DNA of 8,962 bases, taken from contig CAZYKR010000188.1 of NCBI GenBank assembly GCA_964648005.1, positions 1 through 8,962 on the forward strand, written 5' to 3'. Position numbers and translations under genes: made by a program. A model generated the notes under the pieces. That model had not been told where the DNA came from. It ran no database searches and saw nothing but the letters and a program-made list of their open reading frames with translations. The DNA comes from JAGQTE01 sp964648005. GTDB lineage: Bacteria > Actinomycetota > Acidimicrobiia > Acidimicrobiales > Acidimicrobilacustridaceae. Below, in pieces: positions 1-7,012 of the stretch. Position 1 is the first letter of the stretch. Each line of letters begins with the position of its first letter.

Positions 1-462
1 CCAGTCGCGGTAGTGCTGCATGCGCACGCTGTCGATGGCGTCGCCGACGACGTCAGCGCGGTTGCGCACCGGCATGATCACGCTGACGAGGCCGAGCCCG
101 CTGTCGGGTCCGGACAGGGCGCCGGCGTCGACGAGCTCCGCCACAGCGGCAGCGGTTCGGCTCGTCGTGCGCAGCGTCTGCAGCGTCTCGTCCGCGGTCC
201 GTTCGGCCCGCGCCGCGGTGATCTCGGCACGACCGAGGTGTGTCGTGATCGCCTCGAGTGCCTCGGCCAGGTGTGTCTGTTGGGCAATCGACTCGTGCCG
301 GGCGACGAGGACCTGGTCGCGCAGCTCGTCGACGGCGAGCTGGAGCAGGTGCACCTGGTGGCGGGCTTCGAGCAGCTGCGCTCGTGTCTCGTCGAGCGAC
401 GCGGTGCCGAGCGCGACGCGCAGTCGTCGTGTGAGCCGGTGCGCTGCCCCCTTGGCGCCCAC
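1..462 (-). CDS. Family 2 glycosyltransferase, N-terminal part (runs off the left edge)
   Basis: Partial gene: 154 codons are open from a GTG start at 462 to the window edge. Residues 1 to about 120 are rich in Leu, Ala, Arg, Glu and Gln, with runs such as LDETRAQLLEARHQVHLLQ that look like a long helix or coiled coil. From about residue 125 the sequence becomes LVSVIMPVRNRADVVGDAI, followed by DSVRMQHYRDW. This is the first beta strand and following helix of GT-A fold family 2 glycosyltransferases (the usual form is VSVIMPVYNR...AIDSVLAQTY.DW). Such enzymes transfer a sugar from a nucleotide-sugar donor to a glycan, lipid or protein acceptor. The DxD metal site and catalytic base would lie beyond the window, so activity and acceptor cannot be judged. 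The start lies 5 bases after the stop of the upstream gene, with GAGG about 10 bases ahead inside that gene's end, which suggests translational coupling. The fold call is fairly sure; the substrate is unknown. Confidence 0.8.
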   Translation of the reverse strand, partial: MGAKGAAHRLTRRLRVALGTASLDETRAQLLEARHQVHLLQLAVDELRDQVLVARHESIAQQTHLAEALEAITTHLGRAEITAARAERTADETLQTLRTTSRTAAAVAELVDAGALSGPDSGLGLVSVIMPVRNRADVVGDAIDSVRMQHYRDW

Positions 463-467
463 CGTGC

Positions 468-1082
468 TCAGCCCTCGTCGAGCGGGCCGTCGTCCAGCGG
501 CGGCAGGAACGTGAATGACAGGTCGCCGAGGCGCACGAGGGTCGAGCTGATCCAGCCGCCCATCGCCGAGAAGTGGTCGTCGAGGATCGAGCCGTCCTCG
601 AGCGTGGGCTCCTCGACCTCGTAGGACCCTTCGTAGGAGACCTCGATGGCGTACTCGGTCTCGGACAGGTCGCCCGAGTACACGGTCTCGACCGTGGGCC
701 CGGAGCGGTCGAGACGCTCGCGGCCGATCGGCGGGCTCTGCTCGGGCAGCGCTGCCAGCACCGGCTCGGGCGCCGGTGCCGCAGCGAGTCGCTGGATGCG
801 CAGAACGATCTCGATGTCGATGCGCGGCACCTCGTCCATCTGCTCGCCGATGTACCACGACCGGTAGGCCGTCTGCGCCCAGGTGGGCCACTGCAGCGTG
901 ATGTCCGCCTGGACCCGCGGGGGGAGCCCCTCGCCGGGCAGGCCGTAGCTGGTCTCCCAGGTCATGTCGCCGAGCAGCACGTCGACGTGGAACCGCTCTT
1001 CGAACGCCTGACGTTCGAGTAGGGCGTTCTCGAACGCATCGCGCAGCGCGCCGATGGCGTCGGTGAAGACGTGGTCGAGCAT
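468..1082 (-). CDS. Hypothetical acidic 204-residue protein
   Basis: I do not recognise this family. The protein begins with an amphipathic helix (residues 1-28). Alternating, strand-like segments follow (about 31-39, 56-68 and 87-98), including a Trp-rich patch around WPTWAQ and YRSWYIGE (residues 65-80). An Ala/Pro-rich linker (about 99-122) leads to a second strand-rich part (130-155), a short helix near 168-177, a strand near 180-193 and an acidic tail. There is no signal peptide or membrane segment, so it is probably cytoplasmic. It is strongly acidic overall. The ATG at 1082 lies 24 bases after the VOC gene stop, with no strong ribosome binding site. The stop is 5 bases before the glycosyltransferase start, so it is almost certainly co-transcribed with both. 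Position and codon use support a real gene; the function is open. Confidence 0.75.
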   Translation of the reverse strand: MLDHVFTDAIGALRDAFENALLERQAFEERFHVDVLLGDMTWETSYGLPGEGLPPRVQADITLQWPTWAQTAYRSWYIGEQMDEVPRIDIEIVLRIQRLAAAPAPEPVLAALPEQSPPIGRERLDRSGPTVETVYSGDLSETEYAIEVSYEGSYEVEEPTLEDGSILDDHFSAMGGWISSTLVRLGDLSFTFLPPLDDGPLDEG

Positions 1083-1106
1083 GGACCGTGCAGGCTAGCC
1101 CTGCGC

Positions 1107-1742
1107 TCAGGGCGTCATGAAGGCCACGGGCACCGAGCCGCCGATCGCCTCGTGGCGCAGCGTGGCGATGCGGCGTCCGGGCTGCACCGCGTCCTTGGCC
1201 CGGCCAAGCACCTCACCGAGCAGAACTGCGGCGCCGTCGAGGTCCGCCGTCGTCACGGCGAGGCCGAAGAAGCGCGCCGGTCGATCGGCCTGTGCAACGT
1301 CGGGCTCCGAAGGGCCGATGACCTCGATGATGACCTCGCCGGCGCGGTAGAACCGCTGCTCGCCGTAGGTGGTCGGGCGCGTGCGTCGCAGGTCGAAGCC
1401 GACGGCGGCGAGGGCGTCCTCGGTGCGGTCCTGGTCCGGAGTCGCCACGACGACGTGATCGATGTGGGTGACGCCGTTTGGGTGGGGTGTCGTGTCATCG
1501 ACGGGTGCCACGTCCAGCAGTGCCAGCCCGTCGATCCCCGCCGGCGGATCGGCCACGTTCGCCAGGTCCGCGAACGCCCAGCCGAGGATGCCGGGTCGCG
1601 GTGCCACGCCGTGGTCGGCCGACGCGGCGCAGCGCAGCGTGACGGCGCCGATCCGTACGGCGCCGTCGACCACGGTGAAGCCGGCCGCAGCCCAGGCGTC
1701 GGGCGGGTCGCCGACGACGATGCCGGTCAGCGGCGGCCCCAC
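1107..1742 (-). CDS. VOC family (glyoxalase-like) protein
   Basis: This 211-residue protein belongs to the vicinal oxygen chelate superfamily, whose beta-alpha-beta-beta-beta modules usually bind a divalent metal for isomerase, lyase or dioxygenase chemistry, or bind small molecules. The clearest module starts at THIDHVVVATP (residues 92-102) and runs to GEVIIEVIGP (135-144). His96 and Glu140 sit where metal ligands normally lie. A C-terminal module spans about 157-211 and ends in PGRRIATLRHEAIGGSVPVA then FMTP, a typical ending of actinobacterial VOC proteins. Residues 6-60 look like a further, degenerate module without the first His. It lacks a signal peptide, so it should be cytoplasmic. 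The GTG start at 1742 lies one base after the stop of the substrate-binding protein gene (TGAGGTG), implying translational coupling. No other good start is visible. The substrate cannot be predicted. Confidence 0.83.
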   Translation of the reverse strand: MGPPLTGIVVGDPPDAWAAAGFTVVDGAVRIGAVTLRCAASADHGVAPRPGILGWAFADLANVADPPAGIDGLALLDVAPVDDTTPHPNGVTHIDHVVVATPDQDRTEDALAAVGFDLRRTRPTTYGEQRFYRAGEVIIEVIGPSEPDVAQADRPARFFGLAVTTADLDGAAVLLGEVLGRAKDAVQPGRRIATLRHEAIGGSVPVAFMTP

Positions 1743-1743
1743 C

Positions 1744-3438
1744 TCAGGTGACCCAGAGCTCGGCGATCCAGGTCTTGGCGCCGAGGGTCTGGATCGAGCC
1801 GTCGACGGCGCGGTACATGCCGTTGACCCGCGGGTTGGCGGCCAGCACCCAGTTGGCCCGGGTGAGCCAGATGTAGGGCACCTCCTGGCCGAACGCCGCC
1901 GAGACCTTCTGGTAGGCGGCGTCGCGGTCCTCGTCGTTGGTCGACGCCCGCGCCTCCTCGATCGCCTCCTGGACGACGGGATCGTCGAAGCGGGGGAAGT
2001 TCAGCGACGCCCCCGACTCGCGGATCGAGTTGGGTTCCCAGAACACCGCGTCGGTGTCGGGGTCGGGGAAGCCGAAGTTCCGGAACGCCGAGACCTGGTA
2101 GTTGCCGGTCGCCGACTGGGCGATGAGGTTGATCTGCGCCATGCCCTGCACCGTCACGTCCATGCCGGCCTCTTCGTAGAGGTTGGCCAGGTACTGATGG
2201 TTGCGCAGGTTCGTCGGGTCGTCGACCGTCAGGTACGTGAAGGCGAATTCCGCACCCGTCTCGGCCTCGTACTGGGCGACGAGCTCCTTGGCCTTGGCCA
2301 TGTCGAAGGCGGGGTAGCCGTTGTCGGCGAGGTAGCCGAGCTGCCCCGGGGCGAACGGGCCGTTGGCGAGCGAGCCGACGCCGGAGTTGAGCTCATCGAT
2401 CCAGCCGGCGGCATCGGTGGCGTAGGCCAGCGCCCGTCGGGCCGTCACGTTGTCGAACGGCGGCTTGGTGGTGTTGAGCTGGAGGAACTCCTCCTCGCCG
2501 GTCGTGTACTCGACGACCTTGTAGTCGGAGTCGCGCAACGTCAGCACCTGCTCGGGGCGGAAGGTGTTGATCATGTCGGCGTCGCCGTCCTCGAGGGCGG
2601 TCAGGCGGGCGGCGTCGTCGGGGATGGGCCGGTACTGGATCTCGGCCAGGTACGGCAGTTGGTCGCCGTTGGCGGCGGTGCGCCAGTAGTCGTCGTAGCG
2701 CTGGAAGTCCCACGATTCGTTGTTCGTGTGCTTGTCGAACATGAACGGGCCCGAGCCCACCGGCTGCGCCGAGATGGTGTTGGCGGCGAGGTCCTCGGGT
2801 TGGGCGACGTAGCCGAGCTGGCTCGTCAGCACTGCCGGGAACGCGAACCACGGCAGGCTGAGGTCGATCTGGACCGTGTTCGGCGTCGGCGACGAGACCT
2901 CGGTGACCGTCTGCAGTGCGGCACCGGTGATGATCGACTGGCGGTGCGCCTCGAGGTTGTCGACGATCGCCTCGGCGTCGACCGGTGTGCCGTCGTGGAA
3001 CGTGACGCCGTCGCGCACGGTGATGGTCCACACCTTGCCGGACTCGTCGCCCTCGATCGCCTCGGCGAGGTAGGGCACCGCGTCGCCGTGGTCGTCGATG
3101 GTGGCGAGCGGGTCGAAGACCGCCGAGGCGACGAAGTGCCCCGAGCCGGCGAAGGCGTAGCGCGTCGGGTCGAGACCTTCGGGCTCGGCCTCGATCGCCA
3201 TGACGAGCGAACCCCCGGGCTGCGGGTTGGTACCGTCCGGCGGCCCCGAGATCGATGCACCCTCGGGTACGAAGATGTCGGTGGGTGTGCCCCCGCCGCC
3301 TCCACCGCTGGCGTTGTCCCCGTCGCCGGCGCTCTCGCCGGACGACGAGCACGCTGCGCCGGCGGCGAGTGCCACCGCCACGAGCGTCGCAGCCGCGGTG
3401 CGGCCGATGCGCCGCCGTGCAGGTCGGGTCCCGATCAT
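1744..3438 (-). CDS. ABC transporter substrate-binding lipoprotein, family 5 (second tandem copy)
   Basis: Extracytoplasmic solute-binding protein of the SBP_bac_5 family (DppA/OppA/NikA type), which captures peptides, nickel chelates, opines or similar ligands for an ABC importer. I place the start at the ATG at 3438: AAGG lies 8 bases ahead, and this start puts the lipobox cysteine at residue 30, as in the upstream paralogue. A GTG at 3462, overlapping the upstream stop as GTGA, would add 8 residues. The signal peptide has an Arg-rich n-region, a hydrophobic core and a lipobox ending GAAC, so the protein should be lipid-anchored outside the membrane. A Ser/Gly linker follows, then the ligand-binding domain to the C-terminus. 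Family signatures include VRDGVTFHDGTPVDAEAIV and VGSGPFMF. It is very similar to the gene before it, clearly a tandem duplicate. The ligand is unknown, and no permease or ATPase gene is visible. Confidence 0.92.
   Translation of the reverse strand: MIGTRPARRRIGRTAAATLVAVALAAGAACSSSGESAGDGDNASGGGGGGTPTDIFVPEGASISGPPDGTNPQPGGSLVMAIEAEPEGLDPTRYAFAGSGHFVASAVFDPLATIDDHGDAVPYLAEAIEGDESGKVWTITVRDGVTFHDGTPVDAEAIVDNLEAHRQSIITGAALQTVTEVSSPTPNTVQIDLSLPWFAFPAVLTSQLGYVAQPEDLAANTISAQPVGSGPFMFDKHTNNESWDFQRYDDYWRTAANGDQLPYLAEIQYRPIPDDAARLTALEDGDADMINTFRPEQVLTLRDSDYKVVEYTTGEEEFLQLNTTKPPFDNVTARRALAYATDAAGWIDELNSGVGSLANGPFAPGQLGYLADNGYPAFDMAKAKELVAQYEAETGAEFAFTYLTVDDPTNLRNHQYLANLYEEAGMDVTVQGMAQINLIAQSATGNYQVSAFRNFGFPDPDTDAVFWEPNSIRESGASLNFPRFDDPVVQEAIEEARASTNDEDRDAAYQKVSAAFGQEVPYIWLTRANWVLAANPRVNGMYRAVDGSIQTLGAKTWIAELWVT
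2264..2325. repeat. Near-identical segment shared by the two substrate-binding genes (copy in the downstream gene)
   Basis: Bases 2264-2325 match 3982-4043 in direct orientation at 61 of 62 positions; the single mismatch is at 2311 versus 4029. The first 47 bases are identical. The segment encodes the conserved stretch around NGYPAFDMAKAKELVAQYEA in both proteins. Flanking DNA is clearly more diverged, so this is the best-preserved part of a tandem gene duplication. Confidence 0.8.
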
Positions 3439-3458
3439 CGCTACCGCCTTGTCATTCG

Positions 3459-5147
3459 TCACTGGGTGACCCAGAGGTCACCGAGCCAGGTCTTGGGTCC
3501 GAGCGTCTGCAGCGACCCGTTCTCCGCTGCGCGGATGCCGTTGACGACCGGGTTGGCCGCCAGCGCCCAGTTGAGCCGGCCCATCCACATGTACGGCAGC
3601 TGCTCGCCCCAGATGCGTGAGACCTCCTGGTAGATCTCGTTGCGCTTCGTCTCGTCCGTCTCGGCCCAGGCCTTGTTGAGCAGCTCCTGCAGCTCCGGGT
3701 CGGTGATGCGGGCGAAGTTCAGCGAGATGCCGCCGGGGATCACGCTCTCGGGAGACCAGAACACCACGTCGGTGTCGGGGTTGGGCTGGCCGTAGTTGCG
3801 GAACGCCGAGGCCTGGTAGTCGCCGGTGGCCACCTTGGCCACCAGGCTGATCTGGGGCAGCGCCTCGATCTCCACCGTCATGCCCGCCTCTTCGTACAGG
3901 CTCTGGAAGTACTGCGCGTTGCGGATGTTGCGCGGCTCGTTCACGGTCAGGTACGTGAAGGCGAACTCCTCGCCGGACTCCGCCTCGTACTGGGCGACGA
4001 GCTCCTTGGCCTTGGCCATGTCGAAGGCCGGGTAGCCGTTGTCCTCCAGGTAGCCGGTCTGGCCCGGCGCGAAGGGACTGTTGGCGATGGTGCCCGATCC
4101 CAGCGAGATGTCGTCGAGCCAGGTCTGCGAGTCGGAGGCGTACACCACCGCCTGGCGGGCGGTGAGGCTGTCGAACGGCGCCTTCTCCATGTTCATCACC
4201 ATGAAGTTCTCCTCACCGGCGCTGTAGGTCACGACCTTGAACTCGTCGGTGGACTCGAGCTGGAGCACCTGCTCGGGGCTCACGGTGTGCATCAGGTTCA
4301 CCGTGCCGTCGTCGAGTGCGGTGATGCGATTGGCGTCGTCGGGGATCGGACGGAACTCGATCCCGTCGAGGTACGGGAGCTGGTCGCCGTTGGGGGCGGT
4401 GCGCCAGTAGTCCTCGTAGCTGGTGAACGTCCAGCGTTCGTTGGCGACGTGCTCGTCGAACTTGAACGGTCCGGTGCCGACCGGGTTGGGGCCGGCCTGG
4501 GAGGACTCGAGGACGTCGGGCTGCACCATGTAGCCCACCTGGGTGGTGAGGATGGTGGGGAACTCGTGCCAGGACCGGTCGAGCGTGATCTCGATGGTGC
4601 TGTCGTCGACCGCCTCCATCGACGTCACGGGCTTGAGGCTCAGTGACGTGACGAACGCCTCCTGGCGGTTCTTGAGGTTCCGCAGCACGGCGTCGGCGTC
4701 GAGTGGGGTGCCGTCGTGGAAGGTGATGCCGTCACGCACCTTGAGCGTCCACACGGTGGCGTCGTCGTTGGGCTCGATCGACTCGAGCAGGTAGGGCACG
4801 GCGTCGCCGTTCTCGTCGAGGGTGACCAGTGGTTCGTAGACCGCCGATGCCACGTAGTGGCCGCTCGACGAGAAGGCGGTGCGCGACGGGTCGAGCTGTT
4901 CGGGCTCGCCCTCGATGCCCATCACCACGATGCCGCCGTCGGTGGGGGTGCCGGAATCTGCGGGCCCGAAGTACTCGGATGCGCCCGGCGCCGCTGAGCC
5001 CTGGCCGTCGCTCTCGGCGGCGACGTCGTCGGTGCTCGACGCCGTGTCGCTGCTCGAGCAGCCGGCGGCGGCAAAGGAGATGGCGGCGGCGAAGGCGATC
5101 CCCGCGCGCGCGGCGCGTCGGGGTCTGGTGAACGAGTGGTTCCGCAT
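3459..5147 (-). CDS. ABC transporter substrate-binding lipoprotein, family 5 (first tandem copy)
   Basis: A 562-residue SBP_bac_5 lipoprotein and the first gene of the minus-strand operon. The ATG at 5147 has a strong ribosome binding site, GAGGAG, 7 bases upstream. Residues 1-30 form a lipoprotein signal peptide (basic RPRRAARAG, hydrophobic core, lipobox AAGC with Cys30). A low-complexity Ser/Asp/Ala linker runs to about residue 70, and the binding domain follows. Family marks are VRDGITFHDGTPLDADAV (138-155) and VGTGPFKFDEH; the C-terminus reads LGPKTWLGDLWVTQ. Length is normal for the family. It should sit on the outer face of the membrane and hand a ligand to an ABC permease. Homology alone does not say whether that ligand is a peptide, a metal chelate or an opine. 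Its stop overlaps an alternative GTG start of the second copy, so both copies are likely made from one transcript. Confidence 0.93.
   Translation of the reverse strand: MRNHSFTRPRRAARAGIAFAAAISFAAAGCSSSDTASSTDDVAAESDGQGSAAPGASEYFGPADSGTPTDGGIVVMGIEGEPEQLDPSRTAFSSSGHYVASAVYEPLVTLDENGDAVPYLLESIEPNDDATVWTLKVRDGITFHDGTPLDADAVLRNLKNRQEAFVTSLSLKPVTSMEAVDDSTIEITLDRSWHEFPTILTTQVGYMVQPDVLESSQAGPNPVGTGPFKFDEHVANERWTFTSYEDYWRTAPNGDQLPYLDGIEFRPIPDDANRITALDDGTVNLMHTVSPEQVLQLESTDEFKVVTYSAGEENFMVMNMEKAPFDSLTARQAVVYASDSQTWLDDISLGSGTIANSPFAPGQTGYLEDNGYPAFDMAKAKELVAQYEAESGEEFAFTYLTVNEPRNIRNAQYFQSLYEEAGMTVEIEALPQISLVAKVATGDYQASAFRNYGQPNPDTDVVFWSPESVIPGGISLNFARITDPELQELLNKAWAETDETKRNEIYQEVSRIWGEQLPYMWMGRLNWALAANPVVNGIRAAENGSLQTLGPKTWLGDLWVTQ
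3982..4043. repeat. Near-identical segment shared by the two substrate-binding genes (copy in the upstream gene)
   Basis: Partner of the segment at 2264-2325, 1718 bases away in the same orientation and with one mismatch. It lies within the coding sequence of the first substrate-binding lipoprotein. The spacing is about one gene length, as expected for a tandem duplication. Confidence 0.8.
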
Positions 5148-5152
5148 GTTGT

Positions 5153-5160
5153 TGCTCCTC
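5153..5160 (-). promoter_or_regulatory. Strong ribosome binding site of the first lipoprotein gene
   Basis: On the minus strand the sequence reads GAGGAGCAACAAC directly before the ATG at 5147. The GAGGAG core and 7-base spacing form the clearest Shine-Dalgarno site in the window and fix this start. Confidence 0.75.
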
Positions 5161-5170
5161 GTGCGGGCGC

Positions 5171-5180
5171 GACAGCTGTC
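5171..5180. promoter_or_regulatory. Perfect 10-base palindrome in the leader of the lipoprotein operon
   Basis: GACAGCTGTC is fully self-complementary and lies 24-33 bases upstream of the first lipoprotein ATG, just before the GAGGAG ribosome binding site. It could be a second regulator site or chance in GC-rich DNA. The evidence is symmetry and position only. Confidence 0.25.
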
Positions 5181-5241
5181 GGGTCGTGCCCCCTACCGCA
5201 TCGTCCAGAACTCGATGTGGCCTGAGTCACAATCGGCATTC

Positions 5242-5257
5242 GTCAAGAACTCTTGAC
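5242..5257. promoter_or_regulatory. Operator-like inverted repeat with back-to-back -35-like hexamers
   Basis: The sequence gtcaagaactcttgac has perfect 7-base arms (GTCAAGA / TCTTGAC) around a 2-base centre. Reading rightward, its right arm gives TTGACA at 5253-5258, the consensus -35 hexamer. Reading leftward, its left arm gives TTGACG at 5246-5241. A dimeric regulator bound here would cover the -35 region of both divergent promoters. Neither has a clear -10 at 16-18 bases spacing, so promoter function is inference; the symmetry itself is directly visible. Confidence 0.45.
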
Positions 5258-5371
5258 AGTCCCGCAGCACTGATCGATGGCGCGCCAAGCGTACGGCGGC
5301 CGCTGTCGTCGTGGAGGTCGCGCCGGCGCAGGGCGTTCCGGGTGCCGGGCCGGGGCGGCAAGAATGGCGCC

Positions 5372-6985
5372 GTGGCCGAATCCGCACGCCCGTCGGGGCG
5401 GACCCTCGACGAGCGTGTCACCGCCTGGCGTGCCGCGGACCCCGATCCGGAGACGGCTGCTGCGGTTGACGCGGCCATCGCCGCCGGTCCGTCCGGGCGA
5501 ACCGATCTCGAGGCGTGGTTCGACGGCATGGTGCGCTTCGGCACCGCCGGCGTTCGTGCGGCTCGGGGCCCAGGCCCAGCGCGGATGAACCGACTGACCG
5601 TGCGGCGGATCGGTCGTGGCGTCGCCTGGCTCGTCCCGAACGGCGGCCGAGCGGTGGTGGGCCGCGACGCTCGACTCGGCGGTACTGCGTTCCAGGCCGA
5701 ACTGGAGGCAGCCCTGGTCGAGCGCGGCGCCGTCGTCGAACGGTTCGCCGCGCCGGTACCCACGCCGATCGTGGCGCATCGGGTGCGTGACGCGGCGCTC
5801 GATGCCGGGGTGGTGTGCACCGCGTCGCACAACGCACCGTCCGATAGCGGCGTGAAGGTGTACGCCGCCGGCGGCGCGCAGTTGGATCCCGCCGACGAGG
5901 CCTCGGTCGAGGCGGCCGTGGACGCTGCCGACCCGCTCGCCCCGATCCGCATGCCCGCGCCCGGGACGATCGAGGCGGTGGACGACCAGGCGCTCCAGCG
6001 GTACCTCGACGACGTGGTGGCGCCGTTGGCCGGTCCCGATGTTTCGGACGCGTCGTTGGTGTACACGGCCCTGCACGGCGTGGGCGCCGACACGCTCGCG
6101 GCGGCCTTCGCTCGCGTCGGGCGCACCCCGCCGGAGATGGTCGCATCCCAGCGCGAGCCAGACGGCACGTTCCCGACGGTGCGTTTCCCGAACCCCGAGG
6201 AGCCCGGAGCGCTCGACGCGGCGATGGACCTGGCGCGACGCGTCGGCGCCGATGCCGTGTTGGCCAACGACCCGGATGCTGACCGGTTGGCGGTCGCCGT
6301 CCCTCTGGGGAGCCACGGTGCCTGGCGTACGCTCACCGGCGACGAGGTCGGTGCCCTGCTCGCCGAGCACCTGCTCGCCACCGGGACCGGGGCCGACCGT
6401 CTGGTGGTCGCCACCCACGTGTCGAGCGCGCTCGTCGGTCTGATCGCTGCCGCACACGGAGCGCAGTACGTGGAGGTGCCGACCGGGTTCAAATGGGTGG
6501 CCCGAGCGGTGCTCGACCGCCCTGAGTTGCGCTTCGTGTTCGGCTACGAGGAGGCCCTTGGGTACGCCGTGACCGACCGGGTCCTCGACAAGGACGGCAT
6601 CTCCGCCGCGGTCGTCGTCGCCCGCCTCATCGGCTCGCTGCGCGCCGCTGGTTCCGGCGTCGAGGAAGCCCTGGCGACGCTGGCCGAGCGCCACGGGCTC
6701 CACGCCACTCGCACGCTGCATCTGCGCTCGGACGCTGCCGATGCCACCGCAGCGGAGATGGTGGCCCGGGTGCTCGATGCCGTGCCGAGCAGCGACGACC
6801 GCCGTGTGCTGGCGCGGGCGTCCGGGACGGAGGCGATGGCCAAGGTGTACCTCGAGGTGGTCGAGCCGCTGGCGGGCGGTTCGGCCGATCATCTCGTTGC
6901 CCGCTACCGGGCGGCGGCGTCGCGTGCCGACGTGATCCTGGACCAACTCGAGGATGCCGTACGGGCATGCCTCGCCGTCGGCTGA
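5372..6985 (+). CDS. pmmB: Phospho-sugar mutase (phosphomannomutase/phosphoglucomutase family, PmmB-like)
   Basis: Alpha-D-phosphohexomutase of 537 residues, expected to interconvert the 6-phosphate and 1-phosphate of glucose or mannose in the cytoplasm and so supply precursors of nucleotide sugars. All four family motifs are present in order: FGTAGVRA near residues 56-63; the phosphoserine loop TASHN (150-154) with catalytic Ser152; the metal loop DPDADR (300-305); the sugar-binding loop GYEEALGY (391-398); and the phosphate loop RASGTEAMAKVY starting at Arg482. Layout and length match mycobacterial PmmB, including the N-terminal DPDPETAA stretch. After TASHN the usual Pro and Asn-Gly are replaced, giving TASHNAPSDSGVK. 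I chose the GTG at 5372 because family similarity begins soon after it; GTG at 5342 is an alternative. It begins a plus-strand pair with the acyltransferase 27 bases downstream. Glucose versus mannose preference cannot be told from sequence. Confidence 0.92.
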   Translation: MAESARPSGRTLDERVTAWRAADPDPETAAAVDAAIAAGPSGRTDLEAWFDGMVRFGTAGVRAARGPGPARMNRLTVRRIGRGVAWLVPNGGRAVVGRDARLGGTAFQAELEAALVERGAVVERFAAPVPTPIVAHRVRDAALDAGVVCTASHNAPSDSGVKVYAAGGAQLDPADEASVEAAVDAADPLAPIRMPAPGTIEAVDDQALQRYLDDVVAPLAGPDVSDASLVYTALHGVGADTLAAAFARVGRTPPEMVASQREPDGTFPTVRFPNPEEPGALDAAMDLARRVGADAVLANDPDADRLAVAVPLGSHGAWRTLTGDEVGALLAEHLLATGTGADRLVVATHVSSALVGLIAAAHGAQYVEVPTGFKWVARAVLDRPELRFVFGYEEALGYAVTDRVLDKDGISAAVVVARLIGSLRAAGSGVEEALATLAERHGLHATRTLHLRSDAADATAAEMVARVLDAVPSSDDRRVLARASGTEAMAKVYLEVVEPLAGGSADHLVARYRAAASRADVILDQLEDAVRACLAVG

Positions 6986-7012
6986 GCAGCCCGTACGATC
7001 CGGGGCTGAGCG

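Larger units (their letters stand above)
5148..5371. other. Divergent intergenic region between the lipoprotein operon and the mutase gene
   Basis: These 224 bases must drive the leftward operon and probably the rightward genes too. Short palindromes cluster here: GACAGCTGTC at 5171-5180, the 16-base inverted repeat at 5242-5257, TGGCGCGCCA at 5278-5287 and GCGGCCGC at 5296-5303. The last two may only reflect high GC. The part from 5185 to 5260 is less GC-rich than the surrounding genes, as expected for a promoter. I could not find a convincing -10 hexamer on either strand, and I see no small gene. Confidence 0.6.

Noticed and set aside
13..624. Plus-strand open frames opposite the glycosyltransferase and the 204-residue protein
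   Set aside because: The minus strand carries a recognisable glycosyltransferase start and a tight operon; the plus-strand translations have biased composition and no motifs.
1083..1106. GGCTAGCC palindrome with partly symmetric flanks between the VOC gene and the 204-residue gene
   Set aside because: It is too short and imperfect for a terminator or operator, with no T-run, in a 24-base operon gap.
1462..3633. A 723-codon plus-strand open frame opposite the second lipoprotein gene
   Set aside because: It is antisense to an unmistakable binding-protein gene, is extremely rich in Val, Gly and Arg, and has no family motifs. Long antisense frames are common in very GC-rich DNA.
5186..5371. N-terminal extension of the mutase frame back to 5186
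   Set aside because: The added residues show no family similarity, are Arg-rich, and would cover the divergent promoter region. The GTG at 5372 fits the family better.
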